Shown one piece after another: positions 1 to 7,581 of a DNA stretch of 30,646 nt. A program made the translations under genes and the position numbers. The stretch comes from an uncultured Rikenella sp. (lineage in GTDB: Bacteria; Bacteroidota; Bacteroidia; Bacteroidales; Rikenellaceae): positions 1 through 30,646 of the forward strand of contig NZ_CAJTMN010000016.1 of NCBI RefSeq assembly GCF_910577125.1. Reading direction: 5' to 3'. The notes below the pieces were generated by a model. The model was not told the DNA's origin. It searched no databases and saw only the letters and a program-made list of their open reading frames with translations. The stretch's first letter is position 1; the number at the start of each line of letters is the position of its first letter.

Positions 1-53
1 CTGTTTCGGCTCATCGCCGAAACAGTTGAATCGCCTCCTAAGGCGTGGCGCGC
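1..53. repeat. Variable-arm palindrome, copy 1 (cut by window edge)
   Basis: Bases 1-10 and 16-25 are perfect complements (CTGTTTCGGC / GCCGAAACAG) around a 5-nt loop. They are followed by the block taaggcgtggcgcgc, which also flanks the other copies (3596-3667 and 19597-19672, read on the opposite strand). The left outer arm lies outside the window. The inner arm sequence is unlike that of every other copy, yet fully paired. Confidence 0.55.
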
Positions 54-290
54 GGTTTTAGCACTTTTTGAGTCGCCCGCGGCAATTCTCGTTGGTTGGC
101 CGAGTGCCAACCAACAGAATATGCCCTTTTACGCGGGCGGGCGACGGGCGAGCTTTGTGCTGGCTGGAACTGCCGCTTTTTGGAAAAAGCGGCACCAAAA
201 ACTTTTGTGATAGCTACGCTACTCCTTACGCTCCGCAGTCCTTAGTTTTTGTTCGCGCGCCGGGGCGACCCGGCTGAATATCTCCGCGCG
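46..290. repeat. Long dispersed intergenic repeat, copy 1 (purH leader)
   Basis: This stretch has no credible gene. It is clearly related, in direct orientation, to 14635-14945. Shared parts, in order, are the 72-145 palindrome, a perfect 11-bp hairpin at 171-194 (TGCCGCTTTTT, loop GG, AAAAAGCGGCA), the string cttttgtgatagctacgcta, and a cgctccgca ... gttcgcgcgcc tail. The second copy differs by an extra stretch of about 70 nt after the hairpin. The block lies between the window edge and the purH promoter. Function unknown: it could be a structured RNA, a recombination substrate or a decayed mobile unit. Bases 291-361 hold nothing recognisable. Confidence 0.7.
72..145. repeat. Variable-arm palindrome, copy 2
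   Basis: The outer arms GTCGCCCGC (72-80) and GCGGGCGAC (137-145) pair perfectly. The inner arms at 85-100 and 106-120 pair as attct(c)gttggttggc with gccaaccaacagaat, with one bulged base and a 5-nt loop. The outer arms are identical to those at 14668-14743 and 19916-19990, while the inner arms differ but remain self-complementary. Confidence 0.75.
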
Positions 291-361
291 GAGGTCGAAA
301 AAAGACGAAAAATTCCTGCCTTCTCCCCCTTCCGGACAGGACGACTAACAAATAAATGTCG

Positions 362-369
362 TATCTTTG
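362..369 (+). promoter_or_regulatory. Bacteroidota -7 promoter element for purH
   Basis: TATCTTTG matches the TAnnTTTG consensus. It lies 30 nt before the GTG at 400, so transcription probably starts near 376. This excludes the in-frame TTG at 367, which is inside the element. No convincing -33 TTTG is seen at 19-21 nt upstream. Confidence 0.65.
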
Positions 370-399
370 TACCTTAAAACAAACAACAACGTTACGACA

Positions 400-1953
400 G
401 TGAAAAAAATCAAAGGCGCGCTGATTTCCGTCTTCTATAAGGACGGGTTGGCAGAGATCGTTCGCGAGTTAGATAAGCACGGCGTGAAGATATATTCGAC
501 CGGCGGGACACAGACTTTTATCGAAGAATTGGGTGTCAAAGCCCATGCCGTCGAGCACTTGACCGGCTATCCGTCGATACTCGGCGGGCGGGTGAAGACC
601 CTGCATCCGAAGGTGTTCGGCGGGATTCTCGCGCGGCGGGACAACGAAACCGACCGGCAGCAAACCGAACAGTATGAAATTCCCGAAATCGACCTCGTGA
701 TCGTCGACCTCTATCCGTTCGAGCAGACCGTGGCGACCCCGGGGGCGACCGAACAGCAGATTATCGAGAAGATCGACATCGGCGGGATCTCGCTGATCCG
801 CGCCGCCGCCAAGAACTTCAAGGACGTCGCCATCGTGCCGAGCGTGGCGCAGTACGGCTATATCCTCGACCTGCTCAAGACGCAGGACGGGGTGACTACG
901 CTGGAACAGCGGAGGCACCTGGCGGCAGAGGCGTTCAACGTGAGTTCGCACTACGACACCGCCATCTTCAACTACTTCAACCGCGAAGAGGGGATTCCGG
1001 CCTTCAAACAGAGCTTTACGGAGCAGAAGGCGACCCACCTGCGGTACGGCGAGAACCCGCATCAGGCGGCGACATTCTACGGGGATCTGTCCGCGCGGTT
1101 CGAACAGCTGCACGGCAAGGAGATCTCCTATAACAACATGCTCGACATGGATGCCGCGGTGAACCTCATCTCCGAATTCGGCGACGGCGATCCGGCGTTC
1201 GTGATCATGAAGCACAACAACGCCTGCGGGGTGGCGGTGCGGCCCACGTTGGTCGAAGCGTGGACGGATGCGCTGGCGGGCGACCCGGTGTCGGCGTTCG
1301 GCGGCGTGCTGATTACCAACCGGGTGGTCGACAAAGCTACGGCTGAAAAAATCAACGAAATCTTCTTCGAAGTCATTATGGCGCCGGGGTATGACGAAGA
1401 GGCGCTGGCCATTCTCGAAACCAAGAAAAACCGGATTATCCTCAAAACCAAGGCTGAGGTCAGGGCAGGCGGCTGTTGCGGCAGCGGACGGCAGTTCCGG
1501 TCGCTGCTCGGCGGGGTGGCCGTGCAGGAGCGGGATGCGAAAGTGGGGGGGCTGGATTCCGAAGCCAAACAGGTGACGGCCAAAGGGATTACCGAAGCGG
1601 AATTGAAAGATCTGATCTTCGCCAACAAGATCGTGAAACATTCGAAATCCAATGCGATCGTCCTGGCCAAGGGCGGGATGCTGCTCGCCAGCGGCATCGG
1701 GCAGACCTCGCGGGTCGATGCCTTGAAACAGGCCATCGCCAAGGCGAAGTCGTTCGGATTCGACCTGCGGGGAGCGGTGCTCGCTTCGGACGCCTTCTTC
1801 CCGTTCGCCGACTGCGCCGAGATTGCGCATGCGGAGGGGATCGACACCCTGATCCAGCCCGGCGGATCGGTGCGCGACCAGGAGACCATCGACTACTGCA
1901 ACGCTAACGGGATGGCCATGGTATTCACCGGCTTGCGCCACTTCAAACACTAA
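400..1953 (+). CDS. purH: Bifunctional AICAR formyltransferase / IMP cyclohydrolase
   Basis: Catalyses the last two steps of IMP synthesis in the cytoplasm: formylation of AICAR from 10-formyl-THF, then ring closure to IMP. The 517-residue product has the usual family length. The N-terminal cyclohydrolase (MGS-like) domain covers about residues 1-200 and includes the IYSTGGT loop. The transformylase domain covers the rest, with RYGENPHQ near residue 215, the active-site KHNNACG near 271 and KHSKSNA near 413. I chose the GTG at 400 because the product then begins with the family-typical KKIKGALISVF and because the alternative TTG at 367 sits in the promoter. mreB follows 8 nt after the stop, so the two are probably co-transcribed, as is usual in Bacteroidales. 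Confidence 0.96.
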   Translation: MKKIKGALISVFYKDGLAEIVRELDKHGVKIYSTGGTQTFIEELGVKAHAVEHLTGYPSILGGRVKTLHPKVFGGILARRDNETDRQQTEQYEIPEIDLVIVDLYPFEQTVATPGATEQQIIEKIDIGGISLIRAAAKNFKDVAIVPSVAQYGYILDLLKTQDGVTTLEQRRHLAAEAFNVSSHYDTAIFNYFNREEGIPAFKQSFTEQKATHLRYGENPHQAATFYGDLSARFEQLHGKEISYNNMLDMDAAVNLISEFGDGDPAFVIMKHNNACGVAVRPTLVEAWTDALAGDPVSAFGGVLITNRVVDKATAEKINEIFFEVIMAPGYDEEALAILETKKNRIILKTKAEVRAGGCCGSGRQFRSLLGGVAVQERDAKVGGLDSEAKQVTAKGITEAELKDLIFANKIVKHSKSNAIVLAKGGMLLASGIGQTSRVDALKQAIAKAKSFGFDLRGAVLASDAFFPFADCAEIAHAEGIDTLIQPGGSVRDQETIDYCNANGMAMVFTGLRHFKH

Positions 1954-1961
1954 ACCGCGTC

Positions 1962-2984
1962 ATGGGACTCTTTTCATTCCTCACTCAGGAGTTGGCCATG
2001 GACCTCGGGACGGCCAACACCATTATTATCTACAACGACAAGATCGTCGTCGACGAGCCCTCGATCGTCGCGCTCGACCAGCACGCCAACCAGCCGGTGG
2101 CCATCGGGAACCAGGCCCGGCAGATGCACGGGAAGACGCACCAGGACATCAGGACCATCCGGCCGTTGCGGGACGGGGTGATCGCCGACTTTACGGCAGC
2201 CGAGATGATGATCCGCGGGATGATCAAGATGATCAAATCGCGGAACAAAATGTTCAGTCCGTCATTGCGGATGGTGATTTGTATACCAAGCGGATCTACG
2301 AATGTGGAGATCCGTGCCGTGCGCGATTCGGCAGAACATGCGGGGGGGCGCGAAGTCTATATGATCTACGAACCGATGGCCGCGGCTTTGGGGATGGGGC
2401 TCGACGTGGAGGCGCCGGAGGGACACATGGTGGTCGATATCGGCGGGGGGACGGCCGAGGTGGCTGTGATTTCGCTCGGCGGGATCGTCTGCAACGAGTC
2501 GATCAACGTGGCCGGGGACGTGTTTACGGAAGATATACAGACCTACATGCGCCAGCAGCACAACATCAAGATTGGCGAGCGGACGGCTGAGGAGATCAAG
2601 ATCGCCGTGGGGGCTGCGATCGATAATCTGGATAATCCGCCGGACGACCACATCGTTCGGGGGCCGAACATCATCACCTCGCTGCCGCTGGAGATACCGG
2701 TTTCGTACAAGGAGGTGGCGCACGCGCTGGACAAGTCGCTGATGAAGGTCGATACGGCGATTATGAAGGTGCTCGAAAAAATTCCGCCGGAACTGTATTC
2801 GGATATCGTGAAGAACGGCATCTATCTGGCCGGCGGGGGGGCTTTGCTGCGGGGGCTGGACAAGCGGCTGTTCCAAAAGACGCGGATACCGTTCCACGTA
2901 TCGGAAGACCCGTTGCGTGCGGTGGCGCGTGGGACGGGGATCGCGCTGAAGAACATCGGCCGGTTCTCCTTCCTGATGCGGTAA
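1962..2984 (+). CDS. mreB: Rod shape-determining actin homologue MreB
   Basis: Forms membrane-attached actin-like filaments that direct the cell-wall elongation machinery. The 340-residue length is normal. The N-terminal phosphate-binding loop reads AMDLGTANTIIY-like, the second phosphate loop VVDIGGGTAEVAVIS lies near residue 160, and the adenosine motif LAGGGALLRGLD lies near 290. The amphipathic start MGLFSFLTQE may act as a membrane anchor. It follows purH by 8 nt. Its normal partners mreC, mreD, mrdA and rodA come only after a 1.3-kb block of repeats, so they may need their own promoter. Confidence 0.96.
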   Translation: MGLFSFLTQELAMDLGTANTIIIYNDKIVVDEPSIVALDQHANQPVAIGNQARQMHGKTHQDIRTIRPLRDGVIADFTAAEMMIRGMIKMIKSRNKMFSPSLRMVICIPSGSTNVEIRAVRDSAEHAGGREVYMIYEPMAAALGMGLDVEAPEGHMVVDIGGGTAEVAVISLGGIVCNESINVAGDVFTEDIQTYMRQQHNIKIGERTAEEIKIAVGAAIDNLDNPPDDHIVRGPNIITSLPLEIPVSYKEVAHALDKSLMKVDTAIMKVLEKIPPELYSDIVKNGIYLAGGGALLRGLDKRLFQKTRIPFHVSEDPLRAVARGTGIALKNIGRFSFLMR

Positions 2985-3016
2985 GGCGGACAGATGTTTG
3001 GGCAGAGGCTGCTGCA

Positions 3017-3034
3017 GCGATGCGTAAGCATCGC
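3017..3034. repeat. Short hairpin, inverted exact copy of 20047-20064
   Basis: GCGATGC (3017-3023) pairs with GCATCGC (3028-3034) around gtaa. The 28 nt from 3016 to 3043 are the exact reverse complement of 20038-20065. A related hairpin with different arms lies at 30595-30613. It sits just beyond the mreB stop. Confidence 0.7.
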
Positions 3035-3043
3035 CCGTCCACG

Positions 3044-3060
3044 CACCCGTTGGGTGTTTT
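3044..3060 (+). terminator. Possible weak intrinsic terminator after mreB
   Basis: CACCC, loop gtt, GGGTG is followed directly by TTTT, 60 nt past the mreB stop. The stem is only 5 bp, so termination would be partial at best. Confidence 0.4.
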
Positions 3061-3073
3061 GTTAGGGTTCTCT

Positions 3074-3139
3074 CTGCCTTACTAAGTGGGGCCCGCGCGG
3101 CCCGAGGGCAGTTCTATCCGGTTGGGGTAGAGGCGGCCA
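3074..3139. repeat. 65-bp direct repeat, copy a
   Basis: Reads ctgccttacta ... gcgcggcccgag ... cagtt ... ccggttggggtagaggc and recurs in direct orientation at 3419-3484 with few changes. The core cccgagggcagttccgtccg is also seen near 3300-3335 and 19564-19582, and inverted near 20003-20025. Confidence 0.75.
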
Positions 3140-3161
3140 TTTCGGAGTGCCCGAAGGCACC

Positions 3162-3234
3162 GCGCGCCGTTGCCTTAAGAGGGAAATCGTCAAAATGTGC
3201 TGGCACATTTTGACTGGATTTCCCAAAGGCGCGC
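3162..3234. repeat. Variable-arm palindrome, copy 3
   Basis: The outer arms GCGCGCC (3162-3168) and GGCGCGC (3228-3234) pair. Inside, gggaaatc pairs with gatttccc, and gtcaaaatgtg (3189-3199) pairs perfectly with cacattttgac (3204-3214) around ctgg. The unpaired strand between the stems carries the family string gccttaaga. Confidence 0.75.
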
Positions 3235-3418
3235 GGACAGAGAACGGGGCAAAGAATTGGGTTGACACGGCCAATTGGGAGTGCGGCACGCACCGCCTGC
3301 CCGGCGCGAGGGCAGTTCCGTCCGGGACAAAGCTCGACAGAGGACGGTGCGAGGAGTTGGGCCAACACAGCCATTTGCCCACCGTGGGGCCCCACAAGGG
3401 CTTTTACAGGAGTTATCA

Positions 3419-3484
3419 CTGCCTTACTTAAGCGGGGACTGCGCGGCCCGAGCGCAGTTCCGTCCGGTTGGGGTAGAGGCTGCC
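3419..3484. repeat. 65-bp direct repeat, copy b
   Basis: Second copy of the 3074-3139 repeat, in the same orientation. It ends in gtccggttggggtagaggct and is followed by a palindrome copy, as copy a is. Confidence 0.75.
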
Positions 3485-3502
3485 AATAAAACACCCTGTG
3501 GG

Positions 3503-3572
3503 TGCGCCCGCCTAAGAGGGCATATTCTGCCGATTGGCGGTGAGCCAATCCGGCAAGAATTGCCACGGACGA
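3503..3572. repeat. Variable-arm palindrome, copy 4 (degenerate outer stem)
   Basis: The inner arms attctgccgattggc (3524-3538) and gccaatccggcaagaat (3544-3560) pair with small bulges. The whole element is the near-exact reverse complement of 14668-14743, including the gcctaagagggc string. The outer arms no longer pair well. Confidence 0.65.
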
Positions 3573-3595
3573 CTTAAAAACGCATTAACAAGTCC

Positions 3596-3667
3596 GTGCG
3601 CCACGCCTAAAAAGGGAAATCGTTCAAACACGCAGTCGTGTTTAAACAAGATTTCCCCCAGGCGCAC
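3596..3667. repeat. Variable-arm palindrome, copy 5
   Basis: The outer arms GTGCGCC (3596-3602) and GGCGCAC (3661-3667) pair, and differ from copy 3 by a compensated base pair. Inside, gggaaatc pairs with gatttccc, and the tip aaacacg pairs with cgtgttt around cagt. The linker gcctaaaaaggg is the family signature. Confidence 0.75.
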
Positions 3668-3735
3668 GAAACGTGGCGGAGCGACAGCGGAGCCGCAATG
3701 AAGCGGACACGGGGCCGAGAGCGAGTAGCGCGATT
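3596..3735. repeat. About 140-bp repeat, inverted relative to 19850-19990
   Basis: On the minus strand this reads ctctcggccccgtgtccg, then tgcggctccgct, then cgctccgcc, then palindrome copy 5. The plus strand at 19859-19990 shows the same order with few mismatches outside the hairpin arms. The two copies are in opposite orientation about 16 kb apart. Confidence 0.75.
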
Positions 3736-3796
3736 CTGAAAGGAATCGCCGGGCCTGCGCGCAGCCCGAAACAGCAAAGAATTGAGCAGAGCTTTT

Positions 3797-3813
3797 GCGA
3801 CCCGCAGGGTCGC
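3797..3813. repeat. Compensated hairpin, pair member 1
   Basis: GCGACCC, loop gca, GGGTCGC is followed by gcgggccgga. The equivalent at 19701-19717 has arms GCGGCTC and GAGCCGC and the same right flank, so the pairing is kept while the arms differ. Confidence 0.65.
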
Positions 3814-3944
3814 GCGGGCCGGACGCCTCCCCCTCGGGAGGCCCGCAATACGCCGCTTACGCGTCGAAAATTGCGGTTCCTCCCGGGCGCCCGGACGCAA
3901 CGATATAAATGAGGCTCCCACTTCGGAATGTCCGTGGGCCCCGT

Positions 3945-4139
3945 TTATTCCGAGAGGCAACGCAACTGAATACCGTATGCCCGGTACGTCGGATTGCTGG
4001 GATTGAGTCCCGTCGTGTAGAAGTACAAGTGCAAGCTACGGTAGTGGTCGCCAAAATCACAGGACGCGGCCGACCAGACCGTACCCTCGCTGCCGACGTT
4101 ACGCTGCACGCCATCCGCGCGATGGCGATAGCCCGGAGC
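3945..4139 (-). pseudogene. Orphan Fib_succ_major C-terminal module A
   Basis: On the minus strand 64 codons read APGYRHR ... at the start and RAYGIQLRCLSE-stop at the end, with the L.F....LNPS core. This is the C-terminal part of the Fibrobacter succinogenes major paralogous domain, whose usual end resembles YGFSVRCLRD. Slightly upstream the frame still reads EAGSRFSRM, which may be the preceding strand of that domain, but there is no start region, signal peptide or rest of the gene. The stop and about 40 nt beyond it resemble module C. The module lies antisense between mreB and mreC. It could be a silent cassette or a remnant. The domain call is firm, the role is not. Confidence 0.7.
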
Positions 4140-4278
4140 GGGCATTCTTGAAAACCTTGAGCCAGCCTCGGCAGCGGTCGGAAAAGCGCGGAGACAAGCC
4201 CTCCTACGACTGCAGACCAAGGCTGTTGTTTCCCTCCATAGGCCTGCCGGCCGACACCGATATAAAACCGAACCCGAG

Positions 4279-5211
4279 TTGCTGAAGTTACTCCTTTTTC
4301 TCAAACGGATCTACTACGTCCTCCTGTTTATCGCCCTCGAAGCGATAGCCATCAGCGTGTTCCTCCACAGCAACCTCTACCAGAAAGCACGCCTCGCCGG
4401 AGCTTCCGACCGGCTCGTGAACGGGATTTACGACAAACTCGCCGACATCGGCGAATACTTCAGCCTGCGCGCCGAGAACCGGCGCCTGCTCGACGAGATC
4501 GCCCGGCTGCGGAGCCTGCCCCAGCCCGTGACACCGCTCTTGGCACCCGCTACCCCCGACGATTCGATACCCGTCGCCGAACTCCTGCAGCGATATCGCT
4601 ACCAACCCGCCCGCGTCATCCGGAACAGCATCAGCAAACGCGAGAACTACATCACCATCGACCGAGGCACCTTAGACGGCGTGGAGCCCGAGATGGCCCT
4701 GATCGCCGATGACGGGATCGTGGGATACGTCGTGCGCTGCTCCGACCACTTCTCCGTCGCCGTCTCCATCCTCAACACCAAAGACTTCCGCACCAGCGGA
4801 CGGATCCAGGGGAGCGACTTCTTCGGCTCCATCTACTGGGACGGACTCAGCCACCGCGAAGTCATCCTCGACGAGATACCCAAGTATGCCGACATGGAGG
4901 TCGGCGATACCGTCGTGACCACCGATTACTCATATATCTTCCCGCCCGACCAGCCCATCGGCACCGTCGAAAGCTTCGAGATGGTGAACGGGACATTCTA
5001 TAAAGTCCGCGTGCAGCTCTTCACCGACCTCGCACGCCTCCGCCGCGTCTATGCCGTGCACTACCTCGAACAGGAAGAGCGGCGCGCGCTGGAGAACACC
5101 ATCGGGAACGCCGAGACCGGTATCAGCGAACAGACCGCAGCCTCGGTGGCGGGCAGCGGCGGCAATCATTTCGACATTTCGGACGGAACAGAGGAAGGAG
5201 GACGCCCATGA
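4279..5211 (+). CDS. mreC: Rod shape-determining protein MreC
   Basis: Periplasmic scaffold of the elongation complex, linking MreB and MreD to PBP2. The 310-residue product has one N-terminal membrane segment (about residues 10-28), a coiled-coil stretch (about 50-75, with RAENRRLLDEIARL) and the two-barrel MreC domain to about residue 265. The tail is low complexity. The start is a problem. The only in-frame start near the expected N-terminus is a TTG at 4279, which gives a family-like MLKLLLFLKRIYYVLL. No ribosome site or TAnnTTTG promoter is obvious upstream, where the repeat block ends. The native start region may have been altered when the block arose. The stop overlaps the mreD start (ATGA). 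Confidence 0.92.
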   Translation: MLKLLLFLKRIYYVLLFIALEAIAISVFLHSNLYQKARLAGASDRLVNGIYDKLADIGEYFSLRAENRRLLDEIARLRSLPQPVTPLLAPATPDDSIPVAELLQRYRYQPARVIRNSISKRENYITIDRGTLDGVEPEMALIADDGIVGYVVRCSDHFSVAVSILNTKDFRTSGRIQGSDFFGSIYWDGLSHREVILDEIPKYADMEVGDTVVTTDYSYIFPPDQPIGTVESFEMVNGTFYKVRVQLFTDLARLRRVYAVHYLEQEERRALENTIGNAETGISEQTAASVAGSGGNHFDISDGTEEGGRP

Positions 5212-5720
5212 TCCGGTTTTTGGAATACACCGCCATTTTTCTGCTCCTGCTCATCCTTCAGGAGTTCGTCTTCGACAACATCAACCTCGGCGGCGTGGTG
5301 AACCCCTACATCTACATCATGTTCATCATCCTGCTGCCGTTGGATACGCCCGGCTGGCTCCTCTTGATGCTCGGCTTCGGGAGCGGCGCCGCCGTGGACT
5401 TCATGTCCGGGACCGCAGGACTGCAGACCATCGTCTCCACGTGGCTCGCCTTCGTGCGGCCGACCGTCGTCGGGCTCTTTCTCGGCAAAGAGCTCGTCTA
5501 CGAAGGGGGGATACCGACGGCGGGACGTGTCGGGACGGCTAAATTCCTGCGGTACGTCACCGTCCTTGTCCTGCTCTTCAACCTCCCCTTCTTTATCCTC
5601 GAAGACCCCTCCGGAGCGGTGTGGATGATCGCCCTCCGCATCGTGTTCAGCTCGATATTCAGCATCGGGATCATATACTTTTTGCACCTCCCGCTCGTTC
5701 GTACGGCAGTGAAAGTCTGA
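5208..5720 (+). CDS. mreD: Rod shape-determining protein MreD
   Basis: Integral membrane subunit of the elongasome. The 170 residues are almost wholly hydrophobic, with about five predicted membrane helices, and the segment QEFVFDNINLGGVVNPYIYI is typical of Bacteroidota MreD. The ATG overlaps the mreC TGA by 4 nt, implying translational coupling, and mrdA follows after a short gap. MreD is poorly conserved in general, so the call leans on position and topology. Confidence 0.9.
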   Translation: MIRFLEYTAIFLLLLILQEFVFDNINLGGVVNPYIYIMFIILLPLDTPGWLLLMLGFGSGAAVDFMSGTAGLQTIVSTWLAFVRPTVVGLFLGKELVYEGGIPTAGRVGTAKFLRYVTVLVLLFNLPFFILEDPSGAVWMIALRIVFSSIFSIGIIYFLHLPLVRTAVKV

Positions 5721-5754
5721 TCCCCCCCCACTCGTTAGTTTGCAGCGAAAGTCC

Positions 5755-7581
5755 ATGAATATCCCCTCCAGACGCCAACAGATACTCTACCTCGGCCTCT
5801 TTCTCGTCGTGCTCGTCCTCGTCGGGCGCCTCTTCTGGATCCAGATCGTCGACAGCTCCTACAAAGAGTACGCCCGGAACAACGCCATGCGCTACATGGT
5901 ACAGTATCCCTCGCGCGGCGAAGTCTACGACCGGAACAGCGAGTTCCTCGTCCAGAGCACCGAATCCTACGACCTGATGGTCATCCCGCGCGACGTGGAG
6001 CCGTTCGACACCGTTTTCCTCGCCGAGACCCTGGGCGTCACCGTCGAAGATATCCGGAAAGCCCTGGATAAGGCCCGGCGGTACTCCAAGCGACGCCCCT
6101 CGATGATCTTCAAACAGCTCCCCAAAGAGGTGAAATTCAAGCTCGACGAACGCCACCTCGTCGGCTTCTATACCCAGTACCGCACCTCGCGCACCTACCC
6201 CCGGAAGATCGCCGGCAACCTCCTCGGCTACATCAACGAAGTCGACGAAGCCACCATCAAACGCGACCCCTATTACCGCATGGGCGACTACATCGGCAAG
6301 AGCGGCATCGAGAAATCCTACGAACAGTACCTGCGCGGGAAAAAAGGGGTGAAAGTCGAACTCGTCGACGTCTACGGCATGCCCAAAGGATCGTATGCCG
6401 ACGGCCGCTACGACACCCTCCCGGTGCCGGGCGAGGCCATCACCTGCACCATCGACGCCGACCTGCAGCAGCTCGCCGAGGAGCTCATGGCCGGGAAGAT
6501 CGGCTCCGTAGTGGCCATCGAGCCCGCCACCGGCGAGATTCTCGTCATGGCCAGCTCCCCCTCCTACGACCCCGACAAACTCGTCGGCCGCGATCTGGGG
6601 AACAACTACATGGAGCTCCTGCGGAACCCCCGGCACCCGTTGTTCAACCGCGCCGTGATGTCCCGCTACCCGCCCGGCTCCACCTTCAAGGTCGTCAACG
6701 GCCTGATCGGACTCGAAGAGGGCGTCTCCCGGCCCGAAGACTACCACCCCTGCAGCGGAGGATATACCGTCGGACGGGGGGTGAAGTGCCACACCCACTA
6801 CTCGCCCATGAACCTCGTGCAGGCCACCGCCAATTCGTGCAACGCCTACTTCTGCTACGTCTTCCGCGACATCCTCGACAACCGCCAGTACGGCGGAATC
6901 GCCAAAGGCGGCTTCGACATGTGGTACGACTACGTGCGCAGCTTCGGCTTCGGCCGCAAACTCGAATCCGACTTCTGGGACGAGCTCGCCGGCTACGTGC
7001 CGACCAAAGAGTTCTACGACCGGCGCTACCGCAGCCGCTGGAACTCGCTCACCGTCATCTCGCTTGCCATCGGACAGGGCGAGCTGGGGGTGACCCCCCT
7101 GCAGCTCGCCAACCTCGGCGCCACCATCGCCAACCGGGGACACTACTATATCCCGCACGTGGTGAAGAAGATCGCCGGCCGCGACTCCATCGACGCCCGG
7201 TTCTACCGGAAAAACTACACGAAAGTCGACCCGAAGTACTTCGAACCGATCGTCGAAGGGATGTGGGAAGGGGTGAACGTCGCCGGAACCGGCGGACGCG
7301 CCTACGTGCCGGGGCTCAACATCTGCGGCAAGACCGGCACCGCCCAGAACCCCAACGGAGCGGACCACTCGACCTTTCTGTGCTTCGCCCCGCGGTACGA
7401 CCCCAAGATCGTCGTCTCGGTCTACGTCGAGCACGGCGGTTTCGGCGGTTCGGCCGCCGCCCCCATCGCCAGCCTGCTGATCGAGCAGTACCTGACCGAC
7501 ACCATCCGGCGCCCGGAGCTCGTCCGGCAGATGAAAGAGATGACCATAGCCTATCCGATGTATGACAAACGCGGCAGATAA
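5755..7581 (+). CDS. mrdA: Penicillin-binding protein 2 (elongation transpeptidase)
   Basis: Class B transpeptidase that cross-links lateral-wall peptidoglycan together with RodA. I start at the ATG at 5755 (MNIPSRRQQ), giving 608 residues. The in-frame TTG at 5740 is less likely. One membrane anchor spans about residues 9-28. The PBP dimerisation domain runs to about 230 and includes the PSRGEVYDRN motif. The transpeptidase domain carries all three signatures: S309-T-F-K, S361-C-N and K526-T-G. The end overlaps the rodA start by 20 nt, so the two subunits of the synthase pair are translationally linked. Confidence 0.95.
   Translation: MNIPSRRQQILYLGLFLVVLVLVGRLFWIQIVDSSYKEYARNNAMRYMVQYPSRGEVYDRNSEFLVQSTESYDLMVIPRDVEPFDTVFLAETLGVTVEDIRKALDKARRYSKRRPSMIFKQLPKEVKFKLDERHLVGFYTQYRTSRTYPRKIAGNLLGYINEVDEATIKRDPYYRMGDYIGKSGIEKSYEQYLRGKKGVKVELVDVYGMPKGSYADGRYDTLPVPGEAITCTIDADLQQLAEELMAGKIGSVVAIEPATGEILVMASSPSYDPDKLVGRDLGNNYMELLRNPRHPLFNRAVMSRYPPGSTFKVVNGLIGLEEGVSRPEDYHPCSGGYTVGRGVKCHTHYSPMNLVQATANSCNAYFCYVFRDILDNRQYGGIAKGGFDMWYDYVRSFGFGRKLESDFWDELAGYVPTKEFYDRRYRSRWNSLTVISLAIGQGELGVTPLQLANLGATIANRGHYYIPHVVKKIAGRDSIDARFYRKNYTKVDPKYFEPIVEGMWEGVNVAGTGGRAYVPGLNICGKTGTAQNPNGADHSTFLCFAPRYDPKIVVSVYVEHGGFGGSAAAPIASLLIEQYLTDTIRRPELVRQMKEMTIAYPMYDKRGR

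Larger units (their letters stand above)
2985..4278. repeat. Mosaic intergenic repeat block between mreB and mreC
   Basis: No intact gene is credible in these 1.3 kb. The block is a patchwork of elements found elsewhere in the window: a 65-bp direct repeat, three variable-arm palindromes, two smaller hairpins, a 140-bp region in inverted relation to 19850-19990, and orphan module A on the minus strand. Open frames here are short, mutually overlapping and GC-driven. In related genomes mreB and mreC are adjacent, so the block looks like an insertion or expansion inside an ancestral operon. Confidence 0.75.

Noticed and set aside
72..145. tRNA or other classical RNA gene because of the 72-76 nt length
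   Set aside because: There is no cloverleaf, no T-loop GTTCGAnnC and no anticodon arm. The fold is a two-stem linear hairpin.
367..399. Longer purH N-terminus from TTG 367
   Set aside because: The TTG lies inside the TATCTTTG promoter element, and the family N-terminus begins at the GTG at 400.
469..1950. Long open frame antisense to purH
   Set aside because: The composition is Arg/Pro/His/Gly-rich, as expected for a GC-rich shadow frame, and it covers a fully conserved gene. Similar antisense frames at 5671-7668, 7316-8884, 12466-14235, 24763-26241 and 27796-30279 were rejected for the same reason.
3074..3484. CRISPR array from the direct repeats
   Set aside because: There are only two long copies 345 bp apart, with unequal content between them and no cas genes.
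3162..3667. Integron attC sites (variable palindromes after short ORFs)
   Set aside because: No paired RYYYAAC and GTTRRRY core sites and no integron integrase were found. The resemblance is only in the general idea of cassette plus variable palindrome.
2985..4278. Insertion sequence or MITE between mreB and mreC
   Set aside because: There is no transposase fragment and no single pair of terminal inverted repeats with a target duplication. The block is a mosaic of several repeat types.
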